Assembly: GCF_000442515.1 (NCBI RefSeq)
Contig: NZ_AQPH01000030.1
Span: 1-39,300 of the forward strand
Length of the DNA stretch: 39,300 nucleotides
Direction of reading: 5' to 3'
Source of the DNA: Magnetospirillum fulvum MGU-K5
Lineage (GTDB): Bacteria; Pseudomonadota; Alphaproteobacteria; Rhodospirillales; Magnetospirillaceae
Shown: in pieces, positions 16,974-25,609 of the stretch
Layout: the number at the start of each line of letters is the position of its first letter
How positions within the stretch are numbered: position 1 is the first letter of the stretch
Program-made: the position numbers and the translations under genes
The notes under the pieces: model-generated
Seen by the model: only the letters and a program-made list of their open reading frames with translations
The model's database searches: none
What the model was told of the DNA's origin: nothing

Positions 16974-18560
16974 ATGAGCTCGCTGACCGACCATATCGCG
17001 CTTCGGCGCACCTTCGCCATCATCTCCCACCCCGATGCGGGTAAGACCACGCTGACGGAAAAGCTGCTGCTGTTCGGCGGAGCGATCCAGCTGGCCGGTG
17101 CCGTGCGTGCGCGCGGCGAACAGCGCCGCACCCGTTCGGACTGGATGGCGATCGAAAAAGAGCGCGGCATTTCGGTGTCGGCCTCGGTGATGACGTTCGA
17201 GCATGAAGGGATGACCTTCAACCTGCTCGACACGCCTGGCCACGAAGACTTTTCCGAGGACACTTACCGCACCCTGACCGCCGTCGATTCGGCGATCATG
17301 GTGCTGGATGCGGCCAAGGGTATCGAAACCCAGACCCGCAAGCTGTTCGAGGTCTGTCGTCTGCGCGACGTGCCGATCGTCACCTTCATCAACAAGGTTG
17401 ACCGCGAAGGCCGCGAGACTTTCGATCTGCTCGACGAGATCGAGAAGACGCTGGCGCTCGATGTCTCGCCGGTGACGTGGCCGATCGGGATGGGCCGCGA
17501 TCTGAAGGGCGTTTACGACCTGACCCGCGATCGCGTCATCCTGTTCGATCCCGGTCGCGGCGATCACATCGCCGAAATCGGTCTCGATGCCACCCTGGAT
17601 TCGCCCGAACTCGACCGCGCCGTAGGCAAGGCGGCGGCGGAGAAGCTGCGCGAAGAGGTCGAGTTGGTCCGCGCTGGGTTCCCCGAATTCGATATCGAGG
17701 CGTTCCGCGCCGGTCACCAGACCCCGGTGTTCTTCGGCAGCGCGCTGAAGACCTTCGGTGTCGCCGAATTGCTGCGCGGCGTCGGCCGGTTGTCGCCGCC
17801 GCCGATGGCGCGCAAGGCCGCGACCCGCACCGTTGCTCCCGACGAGACCAAGGTCACCGGCTTCGTCTTCAAGGTCCAGGCCAACATGGACCCCAACCAC
17901 CGCGACCGGATCGCCTTCTTCCGAATCTGCTCGGGCACGTTCCGGCGCGGGATGAAGCTGCGCCACGTCCGCACCGGCAAGGCGATGGCTCTGGTCAACC
18001 CGGTGTTCTTCCTCGCCCGCGACCGTGAACTGGCCGAGGAAGCGTTCCCCGGCGACATCATGGGCATTCCCAATCACGGCCAGTTGCGGATCGGCGATAC
18101 CTTGTCTGAATCCGAGGATTTGAACTTCCTCGGCATCCCGACCTTTGCCCCCGAAGTGCTGCGCCGGGTTCGGCTCGATGATCCGATGAAGGCCAAGCAA
18201 TTGAAGAAGGCGTTGGAGGATCTGGCCGAGGAAGGCGTCAGCCAGGTGTTCAAGCCCCAGGACGGCTCGACCTGGATCGTCGGTGTGGTCGGACCGTTGC
18301 AGTTCGACGTGCTGACCACCCGGATCGAAAGCGAATATTCGATCAAGGCCGGGTTCGAAGAAGCACCGTTCGTCACCGCCCGCTGGGTCGCCTGCGATGA
18401 CGACGCGACGTTGCGCCGCTTCATCGATTCCAACAAATCCAACATGGCCGAGGATCGCGACGGCGGGCTGGTCTATCTCGCCCGCAATTCTTGGCAATTG
18501 ACCCGCGCCCAGCAGGATTTCGAAACCGTCCGCTTTACCGCGACCCGCGAACAGCATTAA
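16974..18560 (+). CDS. prfC: Peptide chain release factor 3
   Basis: A 528-residue translational GTPase that recycles RF1/RF2 from the ribosome after peptide release. G1 (SHPDAGKTTLTEKLL), G2 (RGISVSASVM), G3 (DTPGHEDFSEDTYR) and G4 (NKVD) are visible. Domains II and III follow, with GVVGPLQFDVL. The length fits the family. It is divergent to the small RHH-like gene with 61 bases between them, and a strong hairpin follows at 18588. Confidence 0.97.
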   Translation: MSSLTDHIALRRTFAIISHPDAGKTTLTEKLLLFGGAIQLAGAVRARGEQRRTRSDWMAIEKERGISVSASVMTFEHEGMTFNLLDTPGHEDFSEDTYRTLTAVDSAIMVLDAAKGIETQTRKLFEVCRLRDVPIVTFINKVDREGRETFDLLDEIEKTLALDVSPVTWPIGMGRDLKGVYDLTRDRVILFDPGRGDHIAEIGLDATLDSPELDRAVGKAAAEKLREEVELVRAGFPEFDIEAFRAGHQTPVFFGSALKTFGVAELLRGVGRLSPPPMARKAATRTVAPDETKVTGFVFKVQANMDPNHRDRIAFFRICSGTFRRGMKLRHVRTGKAMALVNPVFFLARDRELAEEAFPGDIMGIPNHGQLRIGDTLSESEDLNFLGIPTFAPEVLRRVRLDDPMKAKQLKKALEDLAEEGVSQVFKPQDGSTWIVGVVGPLQFDVLTTRIESEYSIKAGFEEAPFVTARWVACDDDATLRRFIDSNKSNMAEDRDGGLVYLARNSWQLTRAQQDFETVRFTATREQH

Positions 18561-18587
18561 CCGAACTTAACATCGACGACACTGGAC

Positions 18588-18606
18588 GGGGGGCGATTCG
18601 CCCCCC
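18588..18606 (+). terminator. GC-rich hairpin after prfC
   Basis: An 8-base stem (GGGGGGCG / CGCCCCCC, loop ATT) lies 27 bases past the prfC stop. Downstream bases are only mildly T-rich, so the termination efficiency is uncertain. Confidence 0.55.
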
Positions 18607-18642
18607 AGATTGTGGGCGATTTGTCGTAACCCCGGAAGGCTA

Positions 18643-19335
18643 ATGACCATGACCCCCCAGGAACGATCCTTGATCCAGAGCGTCTTTGACCGTTTGGCGC
18701 GTCTGGCGGGCTCTCCCAAGGATAGCGAGGCCGAGGCGCTGATCCTCGCCTCGATCAGACAGATTCCCGACGCTCCCTACCAGCTGGTTCAGGCGGTGGT
18801 GGTGCAGGAGCAGGCCCTCAACGAGGCCGAGGCCCGCATCGCCGAGCTTCAGCGCCAGTTGGCCGAAGCCCAGTCCCGCGCCGCCCAGCCCGCGCCGCAG
18901 CCTGCGGGTGGTGGGCTGTTCTCCGGCCTCAATCCGTGGGGCCGCTCGCGGATGCCGCAGACCCCCGCCGCTCCGGCGCCGGGCTATGCTCCGCCCGGTT
19001 TCGGCGGCGGTCAGCCTGCGTATGGCCAGCCCGGCTATCCCCAGCCTCAGCCCAGCCCGTGGGGCGGCGCGCCGTCGGCGGGCGGCAGCTTCCTGCGCAC
19101 GGCGGCGGGAACCGCCGTCGGTGTTGCGGGCGGCGTGATGCTGGCCGAGGGACTGTCCAACATGTTTGGCGGCCATGCCGCGGCGGCGGCCGCTGCGCCC
19201 CATGTCCCCCCTGCCGCCGACCCTGCGGCCGCTCCGGTGTCTTATGACACCCAGGTCGCCGATACCGGCGGCAATGACGGCGGCGATTATGCCGATAGCG
19301 GGTTCGACAGCGGCTTCGACGACAGCGCGTTCTGA
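18643..19335 (+). CDS. DUF2076 domain-containing protein
   Basis: A 230-residue protein of unknown function. The N-terminal helical part (MTMTPQERSLIQSVFDRLA to about residue 85) contains a short coiled coil (NEAEARIAELQRQLAEAQS) typical of DUF2076. A Pro/Gly/Gln-rich spacer follows. Next is a glycine/alanine hydrophobic patch (TAAGTAVGVAGGVMLAEGL, about 155-175), and the tail is acidic (DGGDYADSGFDSGFDDSAF). The start is either ATG 18643 or ATG 18649; the second gives the usual MTPQER start, while GGAAGG is compatible with both. The protein is neither clearly secreted nor enzymatic. Confidence 0.75.
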   Translation: MTMTPQERSLIQSVFDRLARLAGSPKDSEAEALILASIRQIPDAPYQLVQAVVVQEQALNEAEARIAELQRQLAEAQSRAAQPAPQPAGGGLFSGLNPWGRSRMPQTPAAPAPGYAPPGFGGGQPAYGQPGYPQPQPSPWGGAPSAGGSFLRTAAGTAVGVAGGVMLAEGLSNMFGGHAAAAAAAPHVPPAADPAAAPVSYDTQVADTGGNDGGDYADSGFDSGFDDSAF

Positions 19336-19348
19336 TCCTTGAACCCGG

Positions 19349-19379
19349 CGCCCGTTGACGGGGAACCGATCAACGGGCG
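19349..19379 (+). terminator. Hairpin after the DUF2076 gene
   Basis: A perfect 10-base stem (CGCCCGTTGA / TCAACGGGCG, loop of 11) lies 13 bases past the stop. It is followed by TCCGTCCTTG, a weak U-tract. The rest of the gap to 19606 holds the atp promoter. Confidence 0.55.
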
Positions 19380-19525
19380 TCCGTCCTTGATGGGGCCAAG
19401 GCGGTACGCCACCCCTTTGGGTTGGGCCTCTCACCCCTCCCCACCCGGCTTTCCCGGTTACCGTCACCAAATCGAAACGAAATAAGGCTTCTATTCCATG
19501 GAGTTAGGCCGGTTGGTTTCCGGCC

Positions 19526-19554
19526 TTGACACGGGTGGGCCTACCCCTTATGGT
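19526..19554 (+). promoter_or_regulatory. Sigma-70 promoter of the F0 ATP synthase operon
   Basis: A consensus TTGACA (-35) and TATGGT (-10) are separated by 17 bases. Transcription would start near 19561, about 45 bases before atpI. A GGTGCC / GGCACC inverted repeat (19552-19572) overlaps the predicted start and could be an operator or leader hairpin. Confidence 0.65.
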
Positions 19555-19606
19555 GCCCGCGCTTTTGGCACCGTCGGGCCAATGGGGGCTTTTCGAGGAC
19601 TACGGC

Positions 19607-19960
19607 ATGGCTGATCCCGAGACGACCCCGTCCCTGGAGGAGTTCGAATCCCGTCTGCGCAGCGCGCGGGCGCGGGAAAACGAAGATTCCGGACGGGAGG
19701 CGGAGCGCAAGGGCGGCCCCACCAGTATGGGGCTTGGCTTTCGCATCGGCATCGAACTTGTTGTCGGGCTGGTGATGGGGACGGGGTTTGGCTGGGTCCT
19801 CGACCTGTGGCTGAGAACCGGCCCTTGGTTGATGCTGCTGTTTCTCTTCCTGGGAGGAGCGGCCGGTGTCATGAATGTTCTCCGCGTCATGCGCGGCCTG
19901 GATCAGACGGTCGGTTTCGGCCAGGCGCAACGGCGCGCCGGACAGGCGCAGGACCATTGA
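19607..19960 (+). CDS. atpI: ATP synthase accessory protein AtpI
   Basis: A 117-residue two-TM protein encoded at the head of the F0 operon and thought to help assemble the c-ring. A polar N-terminal region (EEFESRLRSARAREN) precedes two hydrophobic hairpin helices (GLGFRIGIELVVGLVMGTGF and WLMLLFLFLGGAAGVMNVLR). The ATG has GAGGA upstream. An in-frame extension to 19526 overlaps the promoter and is rejected. Confidence 0.9.
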   Translation: MADPETTPSLEEFESRLRSARARENEDSGREAERKGGPTSMGLGFRIGIELVVGLVMGTGFGWVLDLWLRTGPWLMLLFLFLGGAAGVMNVLRVMRGLDQTVGFGQAQRRAGQAQDH

Positions 19961-19972
19961 AAGAGGCGTGCA

Positions 19973-20716
19973 GTGGCTAATCCAATCGAACAGTTCAAGA
20001 TCCTGCCGTTGGTTCCCCTCAAGGTCGCGGGCGTGGACATCTCGTTCACGAATTCGGCGGCGATGATGGTGCTGGCGGTCTGTCTGTCCACCCTGTTCCT
20101 GACGCTGTCGGTCCGCTCGCGCGCCCTGGTTCCGGGCCGCTGGCAGTCGCTGGCGGAAATCTTCTACGAATTCATCGCCGGAATGTTGCGCGACAATGTG
20201 GGGTCGGAAGGGCGGCGCTATTTCCCCTTCATCTTCACCCTGTTCATGTTCGTGCTGTTCGGCAACGTGCTGGGCTTGCTGCCGATCCCGGCGATCGGCT
20301 TCACCTACACCAGCCATATCATCGTCACCTTCGCCCTGGCGGCGGTGGTGTTTGTCGGTGTGACCCTGATCGGCTTTTGGCGTCACGGCTTCCACTTCCT
20401 GCGGATGTTCTTCCCGGAAGGTGCGCCGCTGGTGACCGCCGTCGTTCTGGTTCCGATTGAGATCATTTCGTACCTGTCGCGTCCGATCAGCCTGTCGGTC
20501 CGACTGTTCGCGAACATGACCGCCGGGCATATCATCCTGAAGATTCTGGGCGGCTTTGTCGTCACCCTGGGTTCGATGTATATCCTGCCGGGCGTTCTTC
20601 CCTTCGCCTTCCTGTCGGCGGTGACGGTACTGGAAATCGGTATCGCCCTCTTGCAGGCGTATGTCTTCACCGTGCTGACCTGCATTTACCTGCACGACGC
20701 CATCCACATGCATTAA
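19973..20716 (+). CDS. atpB: F0 ATP synthase subunit a
   Basis: A 247-residue membrane stator that forms the proton half-channels against the c-ring. The essential Arg lies in the LSVRLFANMTAGHI motif near residue 185. The C-terminal helix reads ALLQAYVFTVLTCIYLHDAI. The start is GTG, preceded by AGAGG. It lies 12 bases after atpI. The length fits alphaproteobacterial subunit a. Confidence 0.97.
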   Translation: MANPIEQFKILPLVPLKVAGVDISFTNSAAMMVLAVCLSTLFLTLSVRSRALVPGRWQSLAEIFYEFIAGMLRDNVGSEGRRYFPFIFTLFMFVLFGNVLGLLPIPAIGFTYTSHIIVTFALAAVVFVGVTLIGFWRHGFHFLRMFFPEGAPLVTAVVLVPIEIISYLSRPISLSVRLFANMTAGHIILKILGGFVVTLGSMYILPGVLPFAFLSAVTVLEIGIALLQAYVFTVLTCIYLHDAIHMH

Positions 20717-20770
20717 GGCCGGCGGCGGGTCCGCGGCTTGATTTTCTGTCCTTGAAGGAGCTTGAGGAAC

Positions 20771-20995
20771 ATGGATTACGAATCTGCGAAAGTGATCGGT
20801 GCTGGTCTGGCCGCCATCGGTGTGATCGGTTCGGGTGTTGGCGTCGGCTCGGTTTGGTCGTCGCTGATCGCCACTGTTGGCCGCAATCCGTCGGCCAAGT
20901 CTAACGTCGAGCTTTATGCCTGGATCGGCTTCGCGGTGACCGAAGCCATCGCGCTGTTCGCCCTGGTCATTTCGCTGATGATCCTCTTCAAGTAG
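20771..20995 (+). CDS. atpE: F0 ATP synthase subunit c
   Basis: A 74-residue two-helix protein forming the rotating ring. The RNPSA loop (GRNPSAKSNVELY) and the essential carboxylate in helix 2 (FAVTEAIALFALV) are present. No Na+-binding residue set is evident, so protons are the likely coupling ion. The ATG has GAGG upstream; an in-frame TTG three codons earlier is ignored because the conserved protein starts MDYESAK. Confidence 0.97.
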   Translation: MDYESAKVIGAGLAAIGVIGSGVGVGSVWSSLIATVGRNPSAKSNVELYAWIGFAVTEAIALFALVISLMILFK

Positions 20996-21116
20996 GACGG
21001 CGGTTCTCCTCGGAGGACGGGAACGGCGCCGCGCGGGAACTTCCCGGTCGCGGCCCACCCCGTCTTCGGGGGGAGAATAAAGCTCGCTCGTCCCTCATTC
21101 TCCAGGAGCTTCCGGG

Positions 21117-21611
21117 ATGCCCCAGTTCGACCCGGCATTGTTCACGCCGCAGCTATTCTGGCTGTTGCTCACCTTCATCGCGCTCTATGCGTTGATGGCC
21201 CTGGTGGCCCTGCCCAAGATTGGCGCCGTTCTCGACGAGCGTCAGCGCAGGATCGACGACAACCTCGACAAAGCCGCGCAGCTGAAGGCCGAAGCCGACG
21301 CCGCCGTGGCCGCCTATGAAAAGGCGCTGGCCGAGTCCCGGGCCCAGGCCCAGAAAGTCATTCGCGAAGCTGCCGACCGTCTTGCCCGCGAGGCGGACGA
21401 ACGTAGCCGCGCCCAGGCCGCGCATCTTGCCGACCTCATCAAGTCCGGCGAACAGCGGATCGCCGCCGCCAAGGCTCAGGCCCTGGCCAATGTCCGCACC
21501 GTTGCCACCGACGTTGCCGCTTCGGTGGTCGAGCGTCTGGTCGGTAAAGCGGCCAATCAGGCCAAGCTGGACGCTTCGGTGACCGCCGCTTTCGAGGAGC
21601 AGGGCCGATGA
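21117..21611 (+). CDS. atpF': F0 ATP synthase subunit b'
   Basis: A 164-residue peripheral-stalk subunit. One N-terminal TM helix ([17 protein letters not shown]) is followed by a long charged coiled coil. The short N-terminus before the TM helix and its position before the second b-type gene mark it as b', the form typical of photosynthetic and many alphaproteobacterial F0 operons, where b and b' pair as a heterodimer. It overlaps the next gene by four bases (ATGA). CAGGAG lies upstream of the ATG. Confidence 0.93.
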   Translation: MPQFDPALFTPQLFWLLLTFIALYALMALVALPKIGAVLDERQRRIDDNLDKAAQLKAEADAAVAAYEKALAESRAQAQKVIREAADRLAREADERSRAQAAHLADLIKSGEQRIAAAKAQALANVRTVATDVAASVVERLVGKAANQAKLDASVTAAFEEQGR

Positions 21612-22144
21612 TCTCCACCGCTTATGCCGCGACGACCGAGGCCGCCGCTCACGCCGGTCCGTTCTATACCGAAGCCCATTTCTGGGTGAACGTCGCCTTC
21701 CTGATGGTGATCGGTCTGGCGTGGCGTCCGGTGGCCCGCGCCATCGCCGCCGCTCTCGACGCCCGGTCCGCCAAGATCAAAGGCCGGATCGACGAAGCCC
21801 ATCGCCTGCGCGAAGAGGCCCAGGAGCTGCTGGCGACCTATCAGCGCAAGCAGCGGGACGCGATGCGTGAGGCCGAGGAAATCATCGCCCACGCCAAGGC
21901 CGAAGCCGAGCGTCTGGCCCAGCAGGCCGCCCGCGATCTGGAAGTCCAGATGAAGCGGCGCGAGCAGATGGCGCTGGACCGCATCGCCCAGGCCGAAGCC
22001 CAGGCGCTGAAGGAAGTTCAGCACGCCGCCGTCGATATCGCGATCTCTGCCGCCACCAAGGTGATCGGTGAGACCCTGTCGGCCGGTCAGCGCGGCACCC
22101 TGGTCGATCAGTCGATCGGTTCTCTGTCGGGTAAGCTGCACTAA
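21608..22144 (+). CDS. atpF: F0 ATP synthase subunit b
   Basis: A 178-residue subunit b. An N-terminal TM helix ([20 protein letters not shown]) leads into a long Ala/Glu/Arg-rich coiled coil that reaches the F1 head. The start overlaps the b' stop by four bases, so translation is coupled. A terminator follows 30 bases after the stop, ending the operon. The F1 genes (atpHAGDC) are not in the window, as expected for organisms with separate F0 and F1 operons. Confidence 0.95.
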   Translation: MISTAYAATTEAAAHAGPFYTEAHFWVNVAFLMVIGLAWRPVARAIAAALDARSAKIKGRIDEAHRLREEAQELLATYQRKQRDAMREAEEIIAHAKAEAERLAQQAARDLEVQMKRREQMALDRIAQAEAQALKEVQHAAVDIAISAATKVIGETLSAGQRGTLVDQSIGSLSGKLH

Positions 22145-22173
22145 GCCGACCCGACATCAGGCTGGTATTTTTT

Positions 22174-22208
22174 AGGGCGGTCCGTCGCAACGGGCCGCCC
22201 TATTTGTT
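22174..22208 (+). terminator. Intrinsic terminator of the F0 operon
   Basis: AGGGCGG pairs with CCGCCCT across a loop that includes a GTCGCAAC, and ATTTGTTTG follows. It lies 30 bases past the atpF stop. Confidence 0.8.
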
Positions 22209-22228
22209 TGTGCGCGTCGTGGGGTATG

Positions 22229-22580
22229 TGGGCTCTGCCCACCCCCGCCAGGGGCCAGCGGCCCCTGGACCGGCGAGCCTTTGGCGCTGCGCGCTCGGCC
22301 AAAACCGGGGCAGCGGCCCATGCCCAAATCGTGATGACATCAGGGGAGGTTTGGAGGCGACAGCCTCCAAGCAGGGAGCGGGGCGGCAGCCCCGGAATGG
22401 GGTTAGAGCGTGGGCTCTGCCCACCCCCGCCAGGGGCCTGCGGCCCCTGGACCGGCGAGCCTTTGGCGCTGCGCGCCCGGCCAAAACCGGGGCAGCGGCC
22501 CATGCCCAAATCTTGATGAAACCAGGGGAGGTTTGGAGGCGAATGCCTCCAAGCGGGGTGTGGGGCGGCAGCCCCATAGG
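22229..22580 (+). repeat. Tandem pair of about 180-base units built on family A repeats
   Basis: Two direct copies, 22229-22410 and 22411-22580, fill the gap between atpF and pyrF. Each starts with a family A element (22229-22271 and 22411-22453: TGGGCTCTGCCCA, then CCAGGGGCC / GGCCCCTGG). It continues with a shared CGGCGAGCCTTTGGCGCTGC block and the sequence AAACCGGGGCAGCGGCCCAT. It ends with hairpins TTGGAGGC / GCCTCCAA and GGGGC / GCCCC. Differences between the copies are few and fall mostly in hairpin loops. There is no coding capacity conserved between them. Confidence 0.85.
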
Positions 22581-22583
22581 AGA

Positions 22584-22604
22584 GGGGGCGGAACAACCGC
22601 CCCC
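22584..22604 (-). terminator. Hairpin after pyrF
   Basis: A perfect 8-base stem (GGGGGCGG / CCGCCCCC) begins five bases past the pyrF stop on the minus strand. TCTCCTAT follows, a poor U-tract. Confidence 0.5.
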
Positions 22605-22609
22605 GCTGG

Positions 22610-23323
22610 CTACAGACCGAGTTCGCTGAGGATCCGCGCCGCCGCGATAGCGGGATCGGCGGCGGAGGTGATCGGGCGACCGATGACCAGGACGTCGGCT
22701 CCACGCTCGCGGGCTTCGGCCGGGGTCAGGAACCGCTTCTGATCGCCGGTTTCGCTCCAGGCCGGGCGAATGCCGGGGACGACCAGGGTGAAGTCCGGGC
22801 CGCATTCGGCGCGCACCGCTTCAATTTCCAGCGGCGAGCAGACGATGCCGTCGGCCCCGTTTTCCTGGGCGAGACGAGCGAGGCGGCGGACCTGATCATT
22901 GACCGCACCAGAGAAACCGACCGCTTCGGCGGCGGCCTGATCAAGGCTGGTCAGGATCGTCACCGCGATCACCTTGGGCCGGATCACAGCGTATTTGGCA
23001 GCGGTCTCGGTGGCGGCATCGGCGGCGGCGCGGATCATCTCGGCCCCACCCGAAGCGTGCAGGGTGGTGATCGAAACGCCGAGGCGGGTCACCGCGCGCA
23101 TCGCGGCGGCGACGGTGTTGGGAATGTCGTGCAGCTTGAGGTCGATGAACAGCGGCAACCCAAAGTCCTGGATTGCGGTCAGACCGGCCGGGCCATTGGC
23201 GGTGAAATATTCCAGTCCGACCTTCAGACCGCCGACCTTACCAGTCAGGGTGCGGGCCAAAGCGGCGGCGGAGTCGGGCTCGGTGGTGTCGAGGGCGACG
23301 AAAACGGGATTGGCGGCGGTCAT
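22610..23323 (-). CDS. pyrF: Orotidine 5'-phosphate decarboxylase
   Basis: A 237-residue TIM-barrel enzyme that makes UMP from OMP, the last step of pyrimidine synthesis. The catalytic DLKLHDIPNTV motif (Asp and Lys array) lies near residue 60. The phosphate-binding end reads VPGIRP and DVLVIGRPIT. The length fits group I bacterial enzymes. It is the last gene of an ihfB-lapA-pyrF series, 26 bases after lapA. Confidence 0.97.
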   Translation of the reverse strand: MTAANPVFVALDTTEPDSAAALARTLTGKVGGLKVGLEYFTANGPAGLTAIQDFGLPLFIDLKLHDIPNTVAAAMRAVTRLGVSITTLHASGGAEMIRAAADAATETAAKYAVIRPKVIAVTILTSLDQAAAEAVGFSGAVNDQVRRLARLAQENGADGIVCSPLEIEAVRAECGPDFTLVVPGIRPAWSETGDQKRFLTPAEARERGADVLVIGRPITSAADPAIAAARILSELGL

Positions 23324-23349
23324 GTCTTTACTCAGAAGAAAGGGAGGGC

Positions 23350-23649
23350 TCAGCCGCCGCCGTCGGGACGGCCTTTGATCGCGCCAAGCTGGCGTTCAAG
23401 GCTTTCGATCCGGCGGGCCTGATCGCGGGCGAGGCGGCGGGTCGGGGTGGCCGTAAGCCAGGACAGGGTGACGCCGCCGATCAATCCGATGACGAGGGGG
23501 AGGAGAACAGCCAGGAAGGCTGGCAATTCGACCGGCTCAAGCGGCAGCGGCCACAATTCGAGATGGACGGCGGCCCGGTTGGAAATGGCGAACACCGCGA
23601 TCAACAGGATCAGCGGAATTCCGACGGTCCAACCGAACAGACGGTTCAT
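23350..23649 (-). CDS. lapA: LapA (DUF1049) domain membrane protein
   Basis: A 99-residue inner-membrane protein with two TM helices (about 8-28 and 43-65) and a cytoplasmic basic tail with a short coiled coil ([14 protein letters not shown]). LapA-type proteins are linked to lipopolysaccharide assembly and LpxC control in E. coli; the role here is inferred. The start overlaps the ihfB stop by four bases (ATGA), so the two are co-translated. ihfB-lapA adjacency is also found in gammaproteobacteria. Confidence 0.85.
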   Translation of the reverse strand: MNRLFGWTVGIPLILLIAVFAISNRAAVHLELWPLPLEPVELPAFLAVLLPLVIGLIGGVTLSWLTATPTRRLARDQARRIESLERQLGAIKGRPDGGG

Positions 23650-23939
23650 TCGCCGTCCCCGCCGACATTGAGGCGTTCGCGCAATTGCTTGCCGGTCTTG
23701 AAGAACGGGACGGTTTTGGATTCGACGGCGACGGCCGCGCCGGTGCGAGGATTACGACCCTGACGGGGATCGCGTCGCTTGACCGAGAAAGCCCCAAAGC
23801 CGCGCAACTCGACCCGGTCCCCCCGAGCCAAAGCATCGGCAATTTCGTCGAAAATGGTGGTGACGATGCGTTCGACATCCCGCAAATACAGGTGGGGATT
23901 GCGTTCTGCCAAACGGGCGATCAGCTCCGACTTGGTCAT
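23646..23939 (-). CDS. ihfB: Integration host factor subunit beta
   Basis: A 97-residue DNA-bending protein that pairs with Ihf[16 protein letters not shown] and the beta-arm segment [13 protein letters not shown] are typical of IHF-beta rather than [15 protein letters not shown] closes the conserved region. It affects recombination, replication and sigma-54 promoters in related bacteria. The start is the only reasonable ATG. It is the first gene of the ihfB-lapA-pyrF run. Confidence 0.95.
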   Translation of the reverse strand: MTKSELIARLAERNPHLYLRDVERIVTTIFDEIADALARGDRVELRGFGAFSVKRRDPRQGRNPRTGAAVAVESKTVPFFKTGKQLRERLNVGGDGE

Positions 23940-24033
23940 GGGTCAAGGTCCTCGCATTCAATCGGACTATCGTCGTGAATCATGCCCGAGCCCCCTGATT
24001 CCGTCAAGTCAAGTCATTGAGGCCCAAAGGTTT

Positions 24034-24528
24034 TTACTTTTCCCCTGCTGGTGGAGTGACGACTTCCCAGGTCCCGTCGCCGCCCCGGCAGGCGACGACG
24101 TCGCGGACAAAGGCGGGCGGGGCTCCGTCATCGCCTTCGGCCTGCTGGCGCAGGGTGCGGCAATCGCGGCCACCGGCATCGGTCCAGCCCGCGCCGATCA
24201 TCGTCACCTGACCGCGATGGTCGCGCAGGCTCCACGCCACCGGCTCGCCGGGACGGGCCGCTTCGGCGGCTTCAATCGTTGCCGCAGCCCACATCCGGCT
24301 TGGCGGCGGATCGACATACTCGCCGATCGCGCTGCCGACTGCCGCGCCGGCGGCGAGGCCGGTACCGGCAAAGGCCCAGGGGTAATGCGTGCCGATCGCG
24401 GCGGCGCGGCCGATCCCGGCACCCAATCCGGCCCCGGCGGCGGCTCCGGTCACCTGACCGTCGGTCGGTTCGGCGCATCCGGCCAATGCCACGGCGAGCA
24501 GAAGCGGAGAGACCGGGCCGAACCTCAT
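24034..24528 (-). CDS. Glycine-zipper outer-membrane lipoprotein
   Basis: A 164-residue predicted lipoprotein. A signal peptide with a lipobox (AVALAGC) is followed by a glycine-zipper hairpin (GAAAGAGLGAGIGRAAAIG and GTGLAAGAAVGSAIGEY), as in the Rick_17kDa / Pcp type. A short surface-antigen-like C-terminal domain has two Cys residues (RDCRTL and VACRGG) that could form a disulfide. ATG 24528 has AAGGAG seven bases upstream; a GTG two codons earlier is too close to it. It follows gpsA by two bases and is probably co-transcribed. Function unknown. Confidence 0.78.
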   Translation of the reverse strand: MRFGPVSPLLLAVALAGCAEPTDGQVTGAAAGAGLGAGIGRAAAIGTHYPWAFAGTGLAAGAAVGSAIGEYVDPPPSRMWAAATIEAAEAARPGEPVAWSLRDHRGQVTMIGAGWTDAGGRDCRTLRQQAEGDDGAPPAFVRDVVACRGGDGTWEVVTPPAGEK

Positions 24529-24530
24529 CG

Positions 24531-25532
24531 TCACACTCCTTCGCTGCGGAATGGCCGGGCCAGCAGAGCCCGGATCGCTCCGTCGAGATCAGCACCGCGA
24601 TTGAGCACGGCGTCGATCGCGGCACAGATCGGCATCTCGATCCCGGCGGCTGCCGCCATGCCCAGGACGGCGGCGGCGGAATGCACCCCTTCGGTGACCG
24701 AATGGCGGCAGCCCAGAATCTGCTGCAAAGTTTGCCCCTGCCCCAGGGCAAAGCCCAGGGAATAATTGCGCGATTGGGTTGAAGAGGCGGTCAGGATCAG
24801 ATCGCCCAGACCGGACAGGCCCATCAGGGTCTCGCGCCGTCCGCCCTCGGCCATCGCCAGCCGGGTCATCTCGGCCAGTCCCCGGGTGATCAGGGCGGCG
24901 CGGGCATTGTCGCCCAGGCCGCGCCCTTCGACGATGCCACAGGCGATCGCCAGCACGTTCTTGACCGCGCCGCCGATCTGGGCCCCGATCGGGTCATCGG
25001 ACAGGTAGGGGCGGAAGCTGGGGGTGCCCAGCGCCTCGACCAGCGCCTGCCCCAGGCCGGGATCGGCACAGGCCAGGGTCACGGCGGTGGGTAGCCCGCG
25101 CGCCACCTCGATCGCGAAGGTCGGGCCGGACAGCACCGCGACGGTCGCCTCGGGCAATTCCTCGCTGACCACCCGCTCCATCAGGGCGTAGGTTGACAGT
25201 TCGATCCCCTTGGAACAGATCACCGCCGGGGTGCCTGCCCGCCAGAACGGGGCCAGGGCACGACATCCGGCGCGGAGATGCTGGGCCGGGGTCACCAGCA
25301 GCACCGCATCGGCGCTGGCGGCTTCGGCCTGATCGGCGGTGGCGTGGATGCCGGGATCGAGGGTGATGCCGGGCAGAAACAGATCGTTGGTGCGGCGGGT
25401 ATTGACCGAGTCCACCACTTCGGGTTCGCGCGCCCACAGCGTCACCGACAATCCGGCCCGGCGGGCCGTCAACGCCAGCGCCGTCCCCCAGGCCCCGCCT
25501 CCCATGACACCGATCCGCTCGAAACCGCCCAT
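24531..25532 (-). CDS. gpsA: Glycerol-3-phosphate dehydrogenase [NAD(P)+]
   Basis: A 333-residue enzyme that reduces dihydroxyacetone phosphate to sn-glycerol 3-phosphate, the backbone of phospholipids. The Rossmann motif GVMGGGAWGTALAL is at the N-terminus. The catalytic Lys is in IGGAVKNVLAIACG, and the substrate loop reads GLSGLGDLILT. The length fits the family. It shares the phospholipid theme with pssA/psd, although they are far apart in the window. Confidence 0.96.
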   Translation of the reverse strand: MGGFERIGVMGGGAWGTALALTARRAGLSVTLWAREPEVVDSVNTRRTNDLFLPGITLDPGIHATADQAEAASADAVLLVTPAQHLRAGCRALAPFWRAGTPAVICSKGIELSTYALMERVVSEELPEATVAVLSGPTFAIEVARGLPTAVTLACADPGLGQALVEALGTPSFRPYLSDDPIGAQIGGAVKNVLAIACGIVEGRGLGDNARAALITRGLAEMTRLAMAEGGRRETLMGLSGLGDLILTASSTQSRNYSLGFALGQGQTLQQILGCRHSVTEGVHSAAAVLGMAAAAGIEMPICAAIDAVLNRGADLDGAIRALLARPFRSEGV

Positions 25533-25609
25533 TCTCGTGATCTCCCCCGACAGCCTAGACTGCTCGGTTTACCCTGTCGGTCCGGACGGGGCAAGCCGGG
25601 TAATCGTCG

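Noticed and set aside
16715-17263. 182-residue version of the small minus-strand gene
   Set aside because: The extra N-terminal part is antisense to the conserved start of prfC. The GTG at 16912 has the ribosome site.
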